Part shown: positions 60,556-64,000 of the stretch, in pieces
Layout of the letters: each line of letters begins with the position of its first letter
Numbering within the stretch: the stretch's first letter is position 1
Source of the DNA: Protonemura montana
Taxonomy: Eukaryota; Arthropoda; Insecta; Plecoptera; Nemouridae
NCBI GenBank assembly: GCA_947568835.1
Contig: OX387604.1
Coordinates: 26,875,076 to 26,939,075, forward strand
Direction of reading: 5' to 3'
DNA: 64,000 nucleotides
Notes under the pieces: model-generated
Seen by the model: only the letters and a program-made list of their open reading frames with translations
Told to the model about the DNA's origin: nothing
The model's database searches: none
Made by a program: the position numbers and the translations under genes

Positions 60556-60594
60556 TAGTAACGTTGTTTTTCTTGTGTATTTAGGTAAGATGAA
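60556..60594 (+). promoter_or_regulatory. Candidate recursive splice site 3 (junction 60584|60585)
   Basis: A branch-like TAGTAAC has its A at 60561, 23 nt from the junction. A tract of 15 pyrimidines in 19 bases follows, then TAG joined directly to GTAAGATG. It lies 16,851 bp from site 2. Confidence 0.48.
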
Positions 60595-60609
60595 CAGGCG
60601 TCTGACTGG

Positions 60610-60692
60610 AGCCTGGAGGTCCTGGAGCCTGTAGCCTGGAGGTCCTGGAGCCAGTAGCCGGGAGCCAGTAGCCTGGAGCCAGTAGCCTGGTT
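60610..60692. repeat. GCCTGGAGGTCCTGGAGCC-type short repeat
   Basis: Two GAGGTCCTGGAGCC copies, then three AGTAGCCTGGAGCC-like 14-mers. Confidence 0.85.
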
Positions 60693-62314
60693 TAGTCGAG
60701 CAAGGGCCGTCCTGTGACCAGAATTCTGTCTCCAAAGTTCTATCCACACCTGCGATAAGTAACCAAGTTCTGTGATACAGAAACCCTGCACAAGTTTAGC
60801 CAGCTTTGTGGGGTTAATGTTGCCAATAGCCACCTGGTTAACGAGAAGTGGACTCGCACCTGTTATGAGGATATAATTGCCTGAAGCGTTCTCCACTCGT
60901 GAGGGTGCACCTACCTTTTCCGGGGGGTCGGGAGGGTGGCGCGGAGGGGGGAGTGGCAGAGCCTTGGCACAGGAAACCGGAAGTACTCGTGTTCATTTGT
61001 TTGCCACTTGCATAGCAAATCCATTCCTGGCATCACATGAAGCTAGTGGTCACGCGAAACCTCTGGACACGTGCAATTGTCGAGGGGTGCGCAAATTCAC
61101 ATGCCCCTTTGAAGTGAAAAGGAGTGGAGAGTGATATTTGGTAAAAAGTTCCAGATGTTCGATCAGATTGTACCTGTCCACTGCTTGGCATGTCGATTGT
61201 TGCTTTCTTTGCTGCGACAATGTGTGTCAATTTGTCTGGAATTCATGTTAAATATGACTTGACAAACTCAGGATGCTATCATTCCAATAGGGTTTAAATT
61301 ACCAGATCAAATCAACATTTTAACTCCACTTAACAGAACCTAATTTTGAAAAAATGCACCAAGCTGTTTTACACATCTTTATTGAAACCAGGTTTTTGGC
61401 CTGGAACCGAATCACATGCGGTTTTTTCCATACAAATGATCATCAAGTGTCAAGCAATCTCGCACCGCTCCAAACTGCATAGGCTACCTCATGCAATGGG
61501 CACCGTTTGTCGAGAAGAGAGAACCTGGCCATGAACATTCGCTTGCTCCTCGCTGGGAGGGTGGTTTTCCTGGGATTATCTCGCATCCTCTTGAATATCA
61601 CGGGCATTTTACTCATGGTAGTCTTCCGGATTTTCAAAGAAGGCCGACGTGGAGGCTTCCTTTCTTCCTCGACCCCCTTACGGAATACCTGCAACGATTT
61701 TTGAATTCGTTAGATCTATTTTGAGGTTAAATGATCCACAATGACTACCCCTATGATTAGACAAATTTTACTTACTTTAGTTATTGTACGCGTTATACAC
61801 ATGATGAGTATAACTATGGCTACCTCACGGAAAGCTACCCAATTCATAAACCACATATTGAATGAGAAAATACAAACAATATCGCTCAGCCAGTCAATTA
61901 ATCAACAACACTAATTTGTATTGAAATCGCAGGCACGGTTGAAATATGTCTGTGTCTCTCAAGTAATGGCGGACGTTAGTGTTGCCATAGCAACCCCTCA
62001 GCCAATCAATTGCTTTTGCACATTTGTAAAGTTAAGGGAGCTTAGGCTCCATTATTTGAATTTAAATTTCTGTCAAGTTTCTAATATAACCGTCTTTTTC
62101 AATAAGTTTGTATTGTTACCCGTCCCTAGATACCGATTGTTATGATTATTTGTAATTCTTGTGAATTCGCATATCCATTTTTACTACAAAACAGAAGCCG
62201 CAAGCTGTTTTTGAGTTCTAGAATCTCCGCTTTTCTTGCGTCCGAGTTATGATATATTCTTGTGCGAATAGCCGAAAGCGAAGGTCTGCTAATGGGACCA
62301 TTTGGCCGTGGCGA

Positions 62315-62317
<3 letters not shown>
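60693..62317. other. Unique sequence, nothing firmly recognised
   Basis: Overlapping frames at 61443-61724 on both strands have no recognisable content. Confidence 0.4.

Positions 62318-62346
<29 letters not shown>
62318..62346. repeat. (GACGCC)n short repeat
   Basis: Five copies of GACGCC. Confidence 0.9.
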
Positions 62347-62849
62347 TCTTAAGTTTCATATCATCTATCACTCTTGAGAGAGTTTGGTCAAATGTGACAT
62401 GCTGTCACCGTCATACTGGGCAGCAGAGGAATGGCGGAAAGTTAGAACTCTTGTTTGAAGTATCTCATTTAGCTGCCTTTATTCCAGAAGCCAACCAATG
62501 AAATAATATTCAGAATATATTTTGAGCAAACAGAATGTTTTTCTCAATTGCTTTATTGAGTTGCCTGACAATGCTTTGAAAATACAATTGAATTAGTAGC
62601 AAAAGTTGCCTCACTGAGTGTGGGAAATCTGATCCTGCAGGGTCAACATTCAATTCTTAAATGCATTGTAATGCACACAAAAATGCAATTTTTTTGGTCA
62701 AATCTGAAAGTTAATAATATTCGCTGATTAAGAATTCTCCAAAAATAATTTGAAGTAAAATAGCAATTAGACTAACGCGGTTTAACGCGATTTTTGTAAG
62801 TGAAACAAAGTTTGGAATTTCCGTACTTCACTATCAGTCATGGCTAAAG

Positions 62850-62860
62850 ATAGGAAAATC
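62850..62860 (+). repeat. Target-site duplication, left copy
   Basis: ATAGGAAAATC immediately before the SINE head. The identical 11-mer is at 63296-63306, after the tail. Confidence 0.85.
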
Positions 62861-63295
62861 CGAACGGTTTGGCGTGTTGGAAACACCGGTTCTCGTTAGA
62901 TCACCGAAGTTAAGCAACACTGCGCTGAGTCAGGTATTGAATGGGTGACCATCATACACATGACCAGTTCTGTTCAGGAGAGAGGTTGGAGGGATGAAAG
63001 TTAGTACAACAACTTCACTCGCCTTACTTATCAACCTCTCGACAGCATGGATTTGTGGAGGAATCCTGTTGTTCGCGTTGTACCGTCCTTCGGAAGGGAC
63101 GTGAAGCCGGTGGTCCCCTTGGTGCTCTTCGACAGGAGTAGGCTACGTGCCGGCACCGGGTTTCCCCTCCTCCCTTCTAGGCTAGGTTAGGTTCATCATC
63201 ATCCTCATCATCATCCACTCATTCACCGACGCCATAAGACCAGTGCCGCAGGGCCAGTTGTCAAAACAGTGCGTCGTTAAACACCACAAATAATA
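62861..63295 (+). mobile_element. 5S-rRNA-headed SINE copy 11, full length (reference copy)
   Basis: A non-autonomous retrotransposon. The first 90 or so bases resemble 5S rRNA: CTCGTTAGATCACCGAAGTT, AAGCAACACTGCGCTGAG and TTGGATGGGTGACC-type segments (here TTGAATGGGTGACC) align with the A box, intermediate element and C box of the 5S internal Pol III promoter. The head is followed by CATACACATGACCAGTTCTG, an AGGTTGGAGGGATGAAAGTT link, a body (TTGTACCGTCCTTCGGAAGG, ATCATCATCC, ATTCACCGACGCC), and a tail GTTAAACACCACAAATAATA. One promoter unit. An 11-bp target-site duplication flanks it exactly, marking both ends and showing insertion by target-primed reverse transcription. It belongs to the SINE3 (5S-derived) class by its head; the family name is unknown to me. 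Confidence 0.95.
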
Positions 63296-63306
63296 ATAGG
63301 AAAATC
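63296..63306 (+). repeat. Target-site duplication, right copy
   Basis: ATAGGAAAATC following the (AAT)n tail, identical to 62850-62860. Confidence 0.85.
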
Positions 63307-64000
63307 AATTTGTACAGAACATAATCCACATTTGCCGCTAAGTTACTAGCCTAAAAGCAAGTCAGCCTGAACCCGGAGCTGGAAACTACTGAATACACGG
63401 CCTATGATCGAGATTGAAAATAATTCCAAAGACGATATTCTGTGGAATGTTGTGATTGGTTTGTGGTCCAAATTTGCAATTACTTGGTAATGGTTTTTGC
63501 CAATTGTTCAGTATTTGTATTGATTACACATATAACCAATACCTGCACGTCACTCAAAACCCAGTGTTTTAAATGCAAGTTGCAAGTTGCATCTGTTGTG
63601 ATAATGAAACTGTATAATCTCACCTTCTTTGATCCTTTCTCGACCACCGTCATTTTTATTTAGTTTCCAATCAAAAAAGTTCGTTATCTGTGTTTGAGTC
63701 GGATCGATTTCTCGAATAAAAAATACAGAAATTGCAAAAACCTCGACATTTTATTCTAGTTGAATATCAAACAGTAAACTATGAGATGGTTTCACGTCCC
63801 CTTATAAATTGCATTTGGATGCAACACCTTTTAAAGCCAATCGAACAGATTTTCTCTGTCTTTACTGTCTTTTCTCTGATCTCAACTTTATAGTGACAGA
63901 AGTATATGAAACAGATCGGCAACCATGAAAGCAGCCATGAAGTCATGAAGTCATGAAGTCATTCAATTCCTTGTAACTACAGTACATACAATTCCTTGTA
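63307..64000. other. Unique sequence, nothing recognised
   Basis: AT-rich. A small ATGAAGTC repeat lies near 63937-63961. Confidence 0.45.

Larger units (their letters stand above)
9843..64000 (+). other. Inferred very long first intron of the second gene, running off the window
   Basis: After the donor at 9843 no long exon with recognisable coding content appears on the plus strand up to 64000. The stretch is unique AT-rich sequence broken by SINEs and minisatellites, plus three zero-length splice junctions and one possible microexon. That it is a single intron is inference. Part of it could be intergenic if the second gene ends in exons I cannot recognise. Confidence 0.4.

Overview
The window is nuclear DNA from a multicellular animal. 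It has split genes with canonical GT-AG introns, a non-LTR retrotransposon fragment, and many copies of a 5S-rRNA-headed SINE. Roughly one fifth of it is tandem minisatellite sequence (estimated by eye). The only recognisable protein family is Yellow/major royal jelly protein (MRJP), known among animals mainly from arthropods and amphioxus. I therefore infer a non-vertebrate animal and cannot name the species.

Layout. 1-8611: the 3' part of a plus-strand Yellow/MRJP-like gene, with three exons at 1852-2156, 7737-7917 and 8355-8611. The splice phases agree (1, 0, 1, then the stop), and the protein ends in a Gly/Ser/Thr-rich tail. The 5.6 kb intron between the first two exons holds a 3.6 kb minisatellite with higher-order structure. 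8612-9430: 3' UTR and poly(A) signals, then a short intergenic gap. 9543-9842: probable promoter and first coding exon of a second plus-strand gene, whose signal peptide is interrupted by a phase-1 intron. No convincing long coding exon follows in the remaining 54 kb, so this stretch is best read as one very long first intron, running off the window.

Inside that inferred intron are three zero-length splice-acceptor/donor junctions at 27471|27472, 43733|43734 and 60584|60585. Each has a long pyrimidine tract and a plausible branch point. They divide the intron into steps of about 17.6, 16.3 and 16.9 kb, as expected of recursive ('ratchet') splice sites. A possible 9-nt microexon lies at 14854-14862. 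This predicted recursive-splicing arrangement is the most interesting signal in the window.

The rest is repeat biology. Eleven SINE copies carry 0 to 5 tandem 91-bp copies of a 5S-rRNA-like Pol III promoter unit. There is an 11-bp target-site duplication, a SINE inserted into a satellite array, an inverted element with a degenerate hammerhead-like core, and more than thirty arrays with 2- to 115-bp units. Several of these show higher-order periodicity or strong strand asymmetry.
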